In this document: positions 17,647 through 25,682 of the stretch, one piece after another
Numbering within the stretch: position 1 is the first letter of the stretch
Layout: every line of letters starts with the position of its first letter
Source: Colwellia sp.
GTDB taxonomy: Bacteria; Pseudomonadota; Gammaproteobacteria; Enterobacterales; Alteromonadaceae
Length of the DNA: 49,577 nucleotides
NCBI GenBank assembly: GCA_022969175.1
Contig: JALJPB010000019.1
Location: 13,787-63,363, forward strand
Direction of reading: 5' to 3'
The notes under the pieces: model-generated
Told to the model about the DNA's origin: nothing
The model's database searches: none
Seen by the model: the letters and a program-made list of their open reading frames with translations, nothing else
Position numbers and translations under genes: made by a program

Positions 17647-17680
17647 AAAAAAACCGACTGCATAGTTGGGAGACAGTCGG
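17647..17680 (-). terminator. Intrinsic terminator of the EF-hand gene
   Basis: Read on the minus strand, CCGACTG (17674-17680) pairs with CAGTCGG (17654-17660), and seven T residues (17653-17647) follow. It lies 38 bases after the EF-hand stop codon. Confidence 0.85.
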
Positions 17681-17717
17681 CAAAAGGGGGTAAACTGTGT
17701 CGATTTTTTTATACTTA

Positions 17718-18089
17718 CTAGATTGCGTTTTTTATAATGTCGGTTGCTTTATCACTTACTTGTGCGATGTAACTGTTGTATTCAGCTTCATCAATTTGTT
17801 TGTCTTGATTAACATCCATTTTATTAAATTCTTGGTGTAGTAATTGGCTTTGATTAGCTGATACTTCAGCTTCACTTAACATGCCATTTTCATCACTGTC
17901 TAGTTTTTCTATCAGAGCTGAAAAATCTAATTGCTTAGCAGCTTCAACCACACTCGCTGTTACTTTTTCGATATCAGACTGTGCCTTTTCTAAGGCTTTA
18001 TCTAATTTGTCATCGGCATTAACGAAATTAGAAGCGAATGCTACAGTAACCACCATAGCGGTGATTTTAAGTAAACTCATGTTTTTCAT
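17718..18089 (-). CDS. Secreted EF-hand calcium-binding protein
   Basis: This 123-residue protein has a signal peptide (LLKITAMVVTVAFASNFVNA). A helical stretch follows, then two EF-hand loops, DSDENGMLSEAE and DVNQDKQIDEAE, with the expected Asp/Asn/Glu spacing for Ca2+ binding. Function is unknown; small periplasmic EF-hand proteins are often calcium buffers or sensors. AAGGATC sits before the ATG. A sigma-54-type promoter and two GlrR-type sites lie upstream, and it has its own terminator, so it is a monocistronic, probably GlrR-controlled gene divergent from glrK. Confidence 0.88.
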   Translation of the reverse strand: MKNMSLLKITAMVVTVAFASNFVNADDKLDKALEKAQSDIEKVTASVVEAAKQLDFSALIEKLDSDENGMLSEAEVSANQSQLLHQEFNKMDVNQDKQIDEAEYNSYIAQVSDKATDIIKNAI

Positions 18090-18160
18090 TTAAGATCCTT
18101 TATTATTGTTATCGAGCTAAACCCGATGGGTTGTGAAAGTAATACGTAATCATGTGTGAT

Positions 18161-18179
18161 ACTGCACAGCTCATACCAA
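18161..18179 (-). promoter_or_regulatory. Sigma-54 (-24/-12) promoter of the EF-hand gene
   Basis: The minus strand reads TTGGTATGAGCTGTGCAGT. The GG and GC pairs are exactly 10 bases apart, as in the TGGCAC-N5-TTGC consensus. The implied start site is about 60 bases before the ATG. Two upstream TGTC-N10-(G/A)ACA sites support it. It is a motif match, not an experimental site. Confidence 0.65.
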
Positions 18180-18231
18180 CTTTATAACTAATTGTTTTAT
18201 AACGAATTAACAAGAATCCACTTATTGTGAC

Positions 18232-18249
18232 TGTCGCCATCTAGCAACA
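18232..18249. promoter_or_regulatory. GlrR-type enhancer site 1 (TGTC-N10-AACA)
   Basis: TGTCGCCATCTAGCAACA matches the GlrR/QseF recognition pattern TGTC-N10-GACA except for one base. It shares TGTCGCCA, TAG and the AC before the final A with site 2. It lies about 55 bases upstream of the -24 element of the EF-hand promoter. Confidence 0.6.
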
Positions 18250-18350
18250 GGTAAATTTATTCGATAAACTTTAAGGCAATGCAGAACTTAAATTTTAAAT
18301 TAACTCTTTGTATATCAACAGCTAATAAAAAAATCTAAGATAACTTTAAT

Positions 18351-18368
18351 TGTCGCCAAATAGAGACA
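18351..18368. promoter_or_regulatory. GlrR-type enhancer site 2 (TGTC-N10-GACA)
   Basis: TGTCGCCAAATAGAGACA is a perfect TGTC-N10-GACA. It lies 80 bases before the glrK ATG and about 175 bases from the EF-hand promoter. It could serve the EF-hand gene through looping, autoregulation of glrK-qseG-glrR, or both. Confidence 0.65.
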
Positions 18369-18448
18369 CCATTGTATTTCCCAGTAAAATACCCTAAAAA
18401 GGCGATGGATATTATATTAATAAGCAATGTTTTGATTGGATCAAATAA

Positions 18449-19957
18449 ATGGTAGTGATAAACAGTATGTTAAACCCAGTAAAGTCGTTATCGATTAAAA
18501 AATTAACTTTTTTGGGCTTCACCCTAGTTGCATTACCCTTAGTATTGGCACTTTTGTATAGTGCTAACCAAGTAAGTCAACTATCTAAGCAAGGTGCTAG
18601 TTCAATTTTTGCTGTTGCAGAGTTGATTAATACCAATCAAAAAATAGCAAGTACGTTAAAAAAAATGGAACGTTATGCTAGCCAATATATCGTTTTACAA
18701 GACAACGAGTTAATGGACAGTTACATTATTGAGCAACAGTTATTATTGACTACCTTTGATGAGTTATCGCAACATAACGATGAACAATTACAACAACTCA
18801 CTAGGGCATTTTCTCAAGCAATCACGAGCATCCATCAAAAGCTCTTAGTACCTGATAATGCATCATTACCTTTCGACCAACAGGTAGAGACAATATCCTT
18901 AGAAGCGCTACAAAAACAATTTAAACAATTAATCACGACCAATGAACGGCTAAATACACGCAGTCGTGAATTAATCAACGCTCAAGCCGAAAAAATAAAA
19001 AGTGCTACAGAGCAAATTAGCCATACCTTATTGAAAAGTTTGTTCATTATCCCCATTTCTTTGATCATTGCCGGCATATTTATTATCTTGATAACTCAGC
19101 CTCTGAAACAGCTTATTTTAAAGATTCAACAACTACAGCAAGGTAACCTTCAGCAAGACTTAACTTTGCATGAAAAGCCTGTGGCAGGGTTTGTTGAAAT
19201 CAGAGAAATAAATGAAGCGTTAAATACCATGCGCAATAGACTTCACGCACTAGAGCTACAGAAATCTAGTTTTATTCGCCATATTTCTCACGAATTAAAA
19301 ACCCCACTAGCAGCGATAAGAGAAGGTACTGAATTGCTCTATGACAATAGCGTAGGATCGCTGAATAATGATCAGCAAGAAATCACTAAAATCATCAGAA
19401 ATAGCACCACTCGATTACAGCGATTAATTGAGGAATTACTCAATTTTAACATAGTACTAGACTCAACAAGCTTACAAGATAAAGAAGCCATTAATTTATC
19501 TGTGCTTATTGAGCAAGTTTTAATCGACAGAACACTGGATATTAAACGAAAGCACTTGCAGATAAATAAAGATTACCAAGGCATTAATATTGAAAGCAAT
19601 GCAAAGCAACTTAGCGTAATTGTTGATAACCTCTTATCTAACGCCATCAAGTATTCACCAATGGCAGGCAATATTAGTATTAGTGCAACGCTGAATGATC
19701 AGCAATTAACCTTGTCTGTTATTGACCAAGGGTGTGGTATTAAACCTGAGTTTCACAGCAAGATTTTTGATGCATTTTTTCAAGGTAAACCACCCGAAGA
19801 TTATAATATTAAGAGTAGCGGCCTAGGGTTAACTATCGTGAAAGAGCTGTTAATGCGATTAAATGGAGATATTAGTCTACATAGTCAAATTCATTCTCCA
19901 AGTGGTACCGAAATTAAAGTGACTTTAAATAATGTAAGCATTGGAGAAAGCCAATGA
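18449..19957 (+). CDS. glrK: Sensor histidine kinase GlrK (QseE)
   Basis: This 502-residue kinase has TM1 (FLGFTLVALPLVLALLYSA), a helical periplasmic region, TM2 (LFIIPISLIIAGIFIILI) and a HAMP domain. The HisKA motif SHELKTPLAAIREG carries His281. The ATPase has DNLLSNAIKYSP, DQGCGIKP and SSGLGLTIVKELL. The order with the next two genes (lipoprotein, sigma-54 activator) identifies the GlrK-QseG-GlrR system of E. coli, known to sense envelope state and act on sigma-54 promoters. The ATG at 18449 is chosen; another at 18467 is possible. It overlaps the next gene by four bases (ATGA). Confidence 0.9.
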   Translation: MVVINSMLNPVKSLSIKKLTFLGFTLVALPLVLALLYSANQVSQLSKQGASSIFAVAELINTNQKIASTLKKMERYASQYIVLQDNELMDSYIIEQQLLLTTFDELSQHNDEQLQQLTRAFSQAITSIHQKLLVPDNASLPFDQQVETISLEALQKQFKQLITTNERLNTRSRELINAQAEKIKSATEQISHTLLKSLFIIPISLIIAGIFIILITQPLKQLILKIQQLQQGNLQQDLTLHEKPVAGFVEIREINEALNTMRNRLHALELQKSSFIRHISHELKTPLAAIREGTELLYDNSVGSLNNDQQEITKIIRNSTTRLQRLIEELLNFNIVLDSTSLQDKEAINLSVLIEQVLIDRTLDIKRKHLQINKDYQGINIESNAKQLSVIVDNLLSNAIKYSPMAGNISISATLNDQQLTLSVIDQGCGIKPEFHSKIFDAFFQGKPPEDYNIKSSGLGLTIVKELLMRLNGDISLHSQIHSPSGTEIKVTLNNVSIGESQ

Positions 19958-20577
19958 AGTTAGTAATAAATAAATTTAGGCCATCTACTGGCTTTTCATT
20001 AAACAAAACTAGACTAGTGATACTGCCCTTCTTGGTCAGCGTCTTTTTATCAGCATGCCAAGTCAATAAACATTACCCTAACGATAATGTTGTGGTCAGT
20101 AATACTGTCAATTATGGCCAGTATTATTTGGCACTGAAAAGCTTGCCCTTAAGTGAGATCAATACAGAAATAGCGCAACAACAGTTAAAAAAATCACAAG
20201 GCAGTATCGAAGCTGAAATTAACTTGATACTACTTCATAGTCTACCCAACTCGCCAGTTCATAATGTTTACACGGCAAAATCACAGTTAAACGAGCAATT
20301 AAAGCGGAATGAAAATTACCAGTTTAGCCCAGCCGACAAAGCTTTTATCAGCTTGCTTAAAGACCAACTCAATCAGCAACTATTTATATTTAAGCAAGCA
20401 AGTGATCAAACACTTGAACAAGAATTAGAGCAAAACACTCAACTAGCGGAACAAAGAGTTGTACATAAGAAACAGCTCAATAGAATCGCAGAGCTCGAAT
20501 TCAGCGTTAGCCAATTAACCAAACAAATTAGCCAACTGAAAAATATTGAACAAACTATTAGCGAACATGGACAGTAA
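19954..20577 (+). CDS. qseG: QseG-like outer-membrane lipoprotein
   Basis: This 207-residue protein has a lipoprotein signal peptide ending LPFLVSVFLSAC, with the lipidated Cys. A helical body follows, and a Gln/Leu-rich coiled coil (ELEFSVSQLTKQISQLKN) near the C-terminus. The sequence is poorly conserved, but size, lipobox and position between kinase and activator match QseG (YfhG), which helps pass the signal to GlrK in enterobacteria. It is translationally coupled to glrK through an ATGA overlap and ends five bases before glrR. Confidence 0.8.
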   Translation: MKLVINKFRPSTGFSLNKTRLVILPFLVSVFLSACQVNKHYPNDNVVVSNTVNYGQYYLALKSLPLSEINTEIAQQQLKKSQGSIEAEINLILLHSLPNSPVHNVYTAKSQLNEQLKRNENYQFSPADKAFISLLKDQLNQQLFIFKQASDQTLEQELEQNTQLAEQRVVHKKQLNRIAELEFSVSQLTKQISQLKNIEQTISEHGQ

Positions 20578-20582
20578 TATAG

Positions 20583-21959
20583 ATGAAAAAATCAGAGCAA
20601 GTTTCTCATGGTGACCACCAAGAAAAAATACTCATTGTTGACGATGATCCTAGCCTATTGCGCTTGTTAGGTATTCGATTATCGGCTGCAGGTTATTTGG
20701 TTGAATCTGCGGCTAATGCCAAAATTGCTCTGGGCATGCTAAAAAGTTTCCATCCGCAGCTTGTCATCAGCGATTTAAGAATGGAAGGAATGGACGGTAT
20801 GGCGTTGTTTGAACATATACGTCAGCAATCGCCGACCTTGCCGGTAATAATTATGACCGCTCATGGCACAATTCCCGATGCCATTAATGCTACTAAACAA
20901 GGGGTCTTTAGTTTTTTAACCAAACCATTTGAAAGCCAACAACTACTAGAAACGGTTGAACAAGCAATTCGGTTACAACCAACCAATAAAAATAACGAAG
21001 CCGCTCAAGATTTATGGCGTAGTCAAATAATAAGCCGCAGCACTATTATGGAATCACTGTTACAACAAACTAAACAAGTGGCTCAAAGTGATTTTAGTTT
21101 ACTGATTTATAGTGAAAGTGGCACGGGTAAAGAATTATTAGCTAAGGCGATTCATCAAGCGAGTCATCGAGCAAAAAAACCATTTACCGCAATTAACTGT
21201 GCAGCAATTCCAGAACAGCTTCTAGAGTCAGAATTATTTGGTCATATGAAAGGTGCATTTACTGGCGCTGAAAAAAATCATCAAGGGCTATTTCAAGCCA
21301 GCGATGGTGGCACTTTATTTCTCGATGAGATTGGTGATATGCCAATGAGTTTTCAGGTCAAATTATTAAGAACGTTACAAGAAAAAGAAGTGCGACCAGT
21401 AGGCAGTACACGGGCGATAAAAGTCGATGTTAGAATAATATCTGCTACTCATAAAAATCTACAACAGGCGATAAAAGACAAAACTTTTAGGGAAGATCTC
21501 TACTACCGGTTAAATGTAGTTGAACTTGAACTGCCTCCTCTTTCAGAACGTCGTGAAGACATTCCATTGCTTGCCCAACATTTTCTCAAACATTGTCATC
21601 AACAAACGAGCCAAGATATTAATGGCTTCTCTCAAGAAGCGATGGAAGTGCTTATTGCTGCACCTTGGCCAGGTAACATTAGACAATTACAAAATGTAGT
21701 TGAGCAAAGTGTCGCCTTATCAACCGAAAGCATTATTGTTGAGAATTTAATTAAAAATGCCTTACGTGGTGAAAGCTGCCCTCTGCCATCATTTCAACAG
21801 GCTAAAGATGAATTTGAGCGTGATTATTTAGCCAAATTATTGAAAATTACCGCAGGTAATGTCTCTCAAGCGGCGAGAATAGCTCAACGTAATCGCACTG
21901 AGTTTTATAAACTTTTGAACCGTCATCATTTAACGGCTGAAGCATTTAGAGAAGATTGA
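20583..21959 (+). CDS. glrR: Sigma-54-dependent response regulator GlrR (QseF)
   Basis: This 458-residue NtrC-family activator has a receiver domain with phospho-Asp64 in LVISDLRMEGMDG and Lys in TKPFE. The AAA+ domain has ESGTGKELLAKAIH (Walker A), GAFTGA for sigma-54 contact, DGGTLFLDEIGDMP (Walker B) and FREDLYYRLNV. A C-terminal Fis-type HTH reads AGNVSQAARIAQRNRTEFYKLL. It completes the glrK-qseG-glrR operon and probably binds the TGTC-N10-GACA sites at 18232 and 18351. A nine-base tandem repeat begins immediately after its stop codon. Confidence 0.94.
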   Translation: MKKSEQVSHGDHQEKILIVDDDPSLLRLLGIRLSAAGYLVESAANAKIALGMLKSFHPQLVISDLRMEGMDGMALFEHIRQQSPTLPVIIMTAHGTIPDAINATKQGVFSFLTKPFESQQLLETVEQAIRLQPTNKNNEAAQDLWRSQIISRSTIMESLLQQTKQVAQSDFSLLIYSESGTGKELLAKAIHQASHRAKKPFTAINCAAIPEQLLESELFGHMKGAFTGAEKNHQGLFQASDGGTLFLDEIGDMPMSFQVKLLRTLQEKEVRPVGSTRAIKVDVRIISATHKNLQQAIKDKTFREDLYYRLNVVELELPPLSERREDIPLLAQHFLKHCHQQTSQDINGFSQEAMEVLIAAPWPGNIRQLQNVVEQSVALSTESIIVENLIKNALRGESCPLPSFQQAKDEFERDYLAKLLKITAGNVSQAARIAQRNRTEFYKLLNRHHLTAEAFRED

Positions 21960-21969
21960 GAGGTTAGAG

Positions 21970-21988
21970 AGGTTAGAGAGGTAAAAAT
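21970..21988. other. Short gap between convergent glrR and DUF5329 genes
   Basis: Two copies of AGGTTAGAG (21961-21969, 21970-21978) and a partial third fill this gap, starting directly behind the glrR TGA. No terminator hairpin is visible. Confidence 0.6.
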
Positions 21989-22339
21989 CTATTGTAGAAC
22001 TAAACGATAAGCTTTAAGTTCAGCCATTAGCCAATCTCGACTTTTGATCGGGGGATTACTACCACAATGAATTTGATAATACTTACCTGACATTTTACTT
22101 TTAGTTGCCGAGTAGCTAATAAACTCTTCTGCCGTTCGAATATCATCGTGATAATAAGCATATTTCTTTTTAATATGCCCTACCGCCTCATCTCCTGAAT
22201 GCATAGTGCCATTTCGCTCATAAAGACATTCTGTTGAGGCGACAAAGTTAAGTAAATGGTCAATTTCATCTTGACTGGCGGCCAAGCTGTTAAATGATAA
22301 CATTAACAATGAAATAATAATGATTTTGATAAAACTCAA
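21989..22339 (-). CDS. DUF5329 (YfeK-like) exported protein
   Basis: This 116-residue protein starts from TTG at 22339, which has GGAG eight bases upstream and places the signal peptide (SFIKIIIISLLMLSFNSLAA) at the N-terminus. A GTG at 22381 would add 14 residues in front of the signal peptide. The mature part has the DUF5329 pattern: EIDHLLNFVASTECLYERNGTMHSGDEAVGHIKKKY, then DDIRTAEEFISYSATKSKMSGKYYQI. E. coli YfeK belongs here. The family is periplasmic and of unknown function. Confidence 0.8.
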   Translation of the reverse strand: MSFIKIIIISLLMLSFNSLAASQDEIDHLLNFVASTECLYERNGTMHSGDEAVGHIKKKYAYYHDDIRTAEEFISYSATKSKMSGKYYQIHCGSNPPIKSRDWLMAELKAYRLVLQ

Positions 22340-22424
22340 CGCGATAACTCCAAATTTTTGATGACAGTAAATTAGATGCACTTACTCTTTAATGATTGCA
22401 AATAAAAACAATGTTTACATTCAA

Positions 22425-22994
22425 TTACTCATTGTTTTTTCTAACAAAGAAGAGGGTAAAACCCAAAGCTAATACCATAAAAAAAATGCCAATTGCTGTT
22501 AACCAACGATTTTCCTTTCGAGAGACTTCTCTTTGAGCGACTAGTTTAAATTGATAATTAACATTATCAATTTTTTGAATGTACTGCTCACCTAGATACT
22601 TATCAGTTAAATGGAAGTTGAGTAAGTATTTTTTATCATGGGATGATGACAGTGGAATGGTTTTATAATTATAATAAGTTTGAGGGTAAATAAGGGCTAA
22701 TTGGGCGATTAATAATAGCGAAATAGCTAAAGTAAAAAACAGCCCGATGAATAAACTGAGAGTTAAGTTGCCCTTATCTCCAACCTTATTGGTAACGTCA
22801 GGTGCTGACAATAATTCTTCTTTACTCGTATTGTAAGCATGACAAAACTTCTCCATTACCTCTGGTGAAGGAGTAAAGTGACCATTTTCAATTTTTGACA
22901 AATACGACTGTTGAATATCTATATTTTTAGCGGCATGAGCTTGAGTCCAACCCCGTAATTTTCTCAATTGCAGCAATTTCCCAGCTAAATCCAT
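22425..22994 (-). CDS. Membrane-anchored XRE-family transcriptional regulator
   Basis: This 189-residue protein starts with an XRE helix-turn-helix (about residues 6-60: LLQLRKLRGWTQAHAAKNI, QSYLSKIENGHFTPSPE). A first membrane helix follows (SLFIGLFFTLAISLLLIAQLALI), then an extracytoplasmic loop of about 60 residues and a second membrane helix (LTAIGIFFMVLALGFTLFFV). This is a one-component regulator that would read a periplasmic or membrane cue. It is divergent from three paralogous exported proteins, and the 202-base spacer holds repeated ATGAATAT elements likely to be its operator. Confidence 0.85.
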   Translation of the reverse strand: MDLAGKLLQLRKLRGWTQAHAAKNIDIQQSYLSKIENGHFTPSPEVMEKFCHAYNTSKEELLSAPDVTNKVGDKGNLTLSLFIGLFFTLAISLLLIAQLALIYPQTYYNYKTIPLSSSHDKKYLLNFHLTDKYLGEQYIQKIDNVNYQFKLVAQREVSRKENRWLTAIGIFFMVLALGFTLFFVRKNNE

Positions 22995-23061
22995 ACTATT
23001 CCCTTAGTTGTTCTGAGCATTATTATCCTTGTTTTAAAAAGTATTGAAATAGCTAATCAAC

Positions 23062-23108
23062 ATTCATTCTAATGAATATTTGGCATATTATGAATATTTA
23101 TGAATATC
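23062..23108. promoter_or_regulatory. Candidate XRE operator: palindrome plus ATGAATAT repeats
   Basis: ATTCATT (23062-23068) and AATGAAT (23071-23077) form an inverted repeat with a two-base spacer. ATGAATATT recurs at 23072 and 23090, and ATGAATATC at 23100. The cluster lies between the membrane XRE gene and the exported paralog family, so it may control both. Confidence 0.45.
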
Positions 23109-23196
23109 ACTAAGTTACATTGTTACTGACAAAATAGTTAGCCATAATTCTACAAAATAAAGTTCATCTATCTAAAACATTGAAGAAAAAATCATC

Positions 23197-24564
23197 ATGA
23201 AGTTAATTTCAGTATTATTGACACTTATAACGCTATTTTTTTCTAACGCTTCACATGCAGACGACATTGCTAAATCTAATAAAGATTCATTTTCTGAAAT
23301 GATGGCTAAAAATCAATTAGTCATATCGAAGCAGATTTCTACAATTGAAGGTACACAACAGTACTTTCAAGAGGATAAAATATGGAAGCAAGACCTACTC
23401 CGTATAAAAAATTTGGCAAATAACGGAAATAAGGAAGGTGGTTATGTAAATCACCCTTTTTTCTATTTAACCAATAACGATAGTAAAAGGTTAATAAAAG
23501 GTAGTATTGAATTAGGCAGATATACATCAAGAGGAAATCCCAGCGCAATCTATCATACCGGTTTACATCACTTTAGTTTAAAGGATAATCTATTACACTT
23601 TGTTATCCTACCTAACCAAAGTGTTTTATTAGGTCGGTGGGCTAAATGGCTGCCGATGAAAATAATTGAGGCTGATTTCCTATCAGCTGAAGAAGTCGAA
23701 CAGTTAAAAGCCGAGCATGGAAATACCAATACCGAAACGCCTGAGGCATTAGAAAAAGTAGGTGTGATCGTTAAAATTTACGCACTTTCAGACAACGACA
23801 GCGATAATGATTTCACCAAAATAATAGAAAACGATACCCCTGAGTATTCACCGGGGTTAATTGTTGAAGCAGGAAAAACGGCCGAAATAGCCATCAGTAA
23901 CTCAAAAAATCAGCATGAACTTGAAAAGCTGAAAATTAAGCTGAGCATTGATAAAACAGCGACTAAATATGATATAGATTTTGAATTACATCAAGGCGAA
24001 GCTAACAGCATCTCTGGAATGACAGATATTGAAGTCGGTGATGACTTATTATTTACCGCTAAATTAAACGATACCACTAAGCTGGTAAAAGTAAAAACAT
24101 TACAAGTTGAAGGCTCATTATCAGAAATGATGGCTAAAAATCAGTTAGTCGTCTCACAACATCTCACCACTTTTGAAGGTACACAACAGTACTTTCAAGA
24201 AGATAAAATATGGCAGCAAGACCAACGCCGTTTAAAAAACTTGGCAAATAACGGCGACAGAAGTCAAACGAGTTCCAAGGACCATTTTTTTTATCTAACC
24301 AATAACGATAGCAAAAGGTTAATAAAAGGTACGGTTGAACTAATCGGTGGGAACAAAGGAAATGATGTCAAAACTGAAATATTTAATACCGGCATACATT
24401 TTTTTAGTTTAAAAGACAATTTATTACATTTTGTTATCTTACCTAGCCAAAGTGTTTTATTAGGTCGATGGGGCAGATCATTAAAAATAGAGTTAGTTGA
24501 AGCAGACTTTCTATCAGTTGAAGAAGTCGAACAGCTAAAAGCGAACCAAAACAGTAATCAATAA
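23197..24564 (+). CDS. Exported paralog 1, domain order B-A-B, unknown function
   Basis: Not recognised. This 455-residue protein has a signal peptide (LISVLLTLITLFFSNASHA). Two copies of a roughly 145-residue domain 'B' (about 30-170 and 310-450) share QQYFQEDKIW, FYLTNNDSKRLIKG, FSLKDNLLHFVILP, SVLLGRW and ADFLS-EEVEQLKA. Between them lies domain 'A' (about 180-305: VGVIVKIYALS, EYSPGLIVEAGKTAEIAISN, LKIKLSIDKTATKY). The strand pattern of A resembles the beta domains that follow 'SPxL-GKxAxI' in secretin-like and M56-associated proteins; this is a weak inference. It heads a tandem family with 24659-25567 and 25683-26630. Confidence 0.8.
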   Translation: MKLISVLLTLITLFFSNASHADDIAKSNKDSFSEMMAKNQLVISKQISTIEGTQQYFQEDKIWKQDLLRIKNLANNGNKEGGYVNHPFFYLTNNDSKRLIKGSIELGRYTSRGNPSAIYHTGLHHFSLKDNLLHFVILPNQSVLLGRWAKWLPMKIIEADFLSAEEVEQLKAEHGNTNTETPEALEKVGVIVKIYALSDNDSDNDFTKIIENDTPEYSPGLIVEAGKTAEIAISNSKNQHELEKLKIKLSIDKTATKYDIDFELHQGEANSISGMTDIEVGDDLLFTAKLNDTTKLVKVKTLQVEGSLSEMMAKNQLVVSQHLTTFEGTQQYFQEDKIWQQDQRRLKNLANNGDRSQTSSKDHFFYLTNNDSKRLIKGTVELIGGNKGNDVKTEIFNTGIHFFSLKDNLLHFVILPSQSVLLGRWGRSLKIELVEADFLSVEEVEQLKANQNSNQ

Positions 24565-24658
24565 ATCTAATATCGACGCTAAATATAACAGTTAGCGTCA
24601 ACCAAATGATTCAACAATACTAATTTGAAATTTTGATATAAAAAAGGGAAGTTTAACA

Positions 24659-25567
24659 ATGAAGTTAAAATTAATATTACTAACAGCGATGTTATTTACG
24701 CAAACAGTTTCAGCAAACAATAAACAACAAGCCTCTACTGAAACCTTAGCCCAAGTAGGCGTTTCAGTGAAAATATATCCACTAAAAGAGGCGAGTAAAG
24801 GTAAATTAAGTGTTGATGAACTCACACAAATCATAGCAAATAGCGAAGCAGAATATTCACCAGGGTTAGTGGTTGAAGAAGGTAAAACGGCAGAAATATC
24901 AATAAATAATTCAGATAAAAATAACGATATAGATGAGCTAAAAATTAAGTTTCACCTTAATAAAACCGCTAATAAATATGCGATAGATGTTGAATTGTAT
25001 CAAGACCAATCGAACAGTATTTCAAGCGTGACTGACATTGATGTCGGTAGTGACTTAATCTTTACCGCAAAAATAAATGATATTGCTAAAATAATTAAAG
25101 TAAAAACAATAGCAATCGAAGGCTCTTTGGCTGAAACCCTTGCTAAAAGCCGATTACAACTCACCCGTAGTACTTTCATCATTAGTGAAGCCCAACAGTA
25201 TTTTCAAGAAGATAAAGTTTGGGATACCAGCAAACGACGTATCAATGATTTGAAAAACAATAATGGCCGTATTATGGGTAACAATTCCAACTTCTATTAT
25301 TTAACGAATAATGACAATACACGTTTAATAAAAGGCGCGGTTAAAATACAAAGAGCAAACAATATCGAACCCCCGACCTCAGTACAATTTACCGGCTTAT
25401 ACAACTACAGTTTGAGTGACAATCTTTTGGAGTTTATTGTTCTGCCTCAACAAAGTGTTTTACTGGGTAGATGGTGGAAATCATTGCAAATTGAGGTAGT
25501 AGCAGCTGACTTTCTCTCAGCAGAAGAAACCGAACAATTAAAAGCTAAACACGAAAAGAATCAATAA
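24659..25567 (+). CDS. Exported paralog 2, domain order A-B, unknown function
   Basis: This 302-residue protein has a signal peptide (LILLTAMLFTQTVSA), one domain A (about 30-155: VGVSVKIYPLK, EYSPGLVVEEGKTAEISI, VTDIDVGSDLIFTAKI) and one domain B (about 160-302: QQYFQEDKVW, FYYLTNNDNTRLIKG, SVLLGRWWKSLQIEV). It is clearly homologous to the first and third paralogs. AAGGGAAG precedes the ATG by about eight bases. Enzymatic motifs and Cys residues are absent, so a binding or structural role in the envelope is more likely than catalysis, but this is a guess. Confidence 0.8.
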   Translation: MKLKLILLTAMLFTQTVSANNKQQASTETLAQVGVSVKIYPLKEASKGKLSVDELTQIIANSEAEYSPGLVVEEGKTAEISINNSDKNNDIDELKIKFHLNKTANKYAIDVELYQDQSNSISSVTDIDVGSDLIFTAKINDIAKIIKVKTIAIEGSLAETLAKSRLQLTRSTFIISEAQQYFQEDKVWDTSKRRINDLKNNNGRIMGNNSNFYYLTNNDNTRLIKGAVKIQRANNIEPPTSVQFTGLYNYSLSDNLLEFIVLPQQSVLLGRWWKSLQIEVVAADFLSAEETEQLKAKHEKNQ

Positions 25568-25682
25568 AAACTGTAGGAATAAGTAAAGGGCTAAAGCTGG
25601 CATAAAAAAAACAATCAGTAATAAATTAGCTCTTTCAGCAAAAACAACTCTAAATTTTGATAATTAAAAAGGAAGAAAAACA

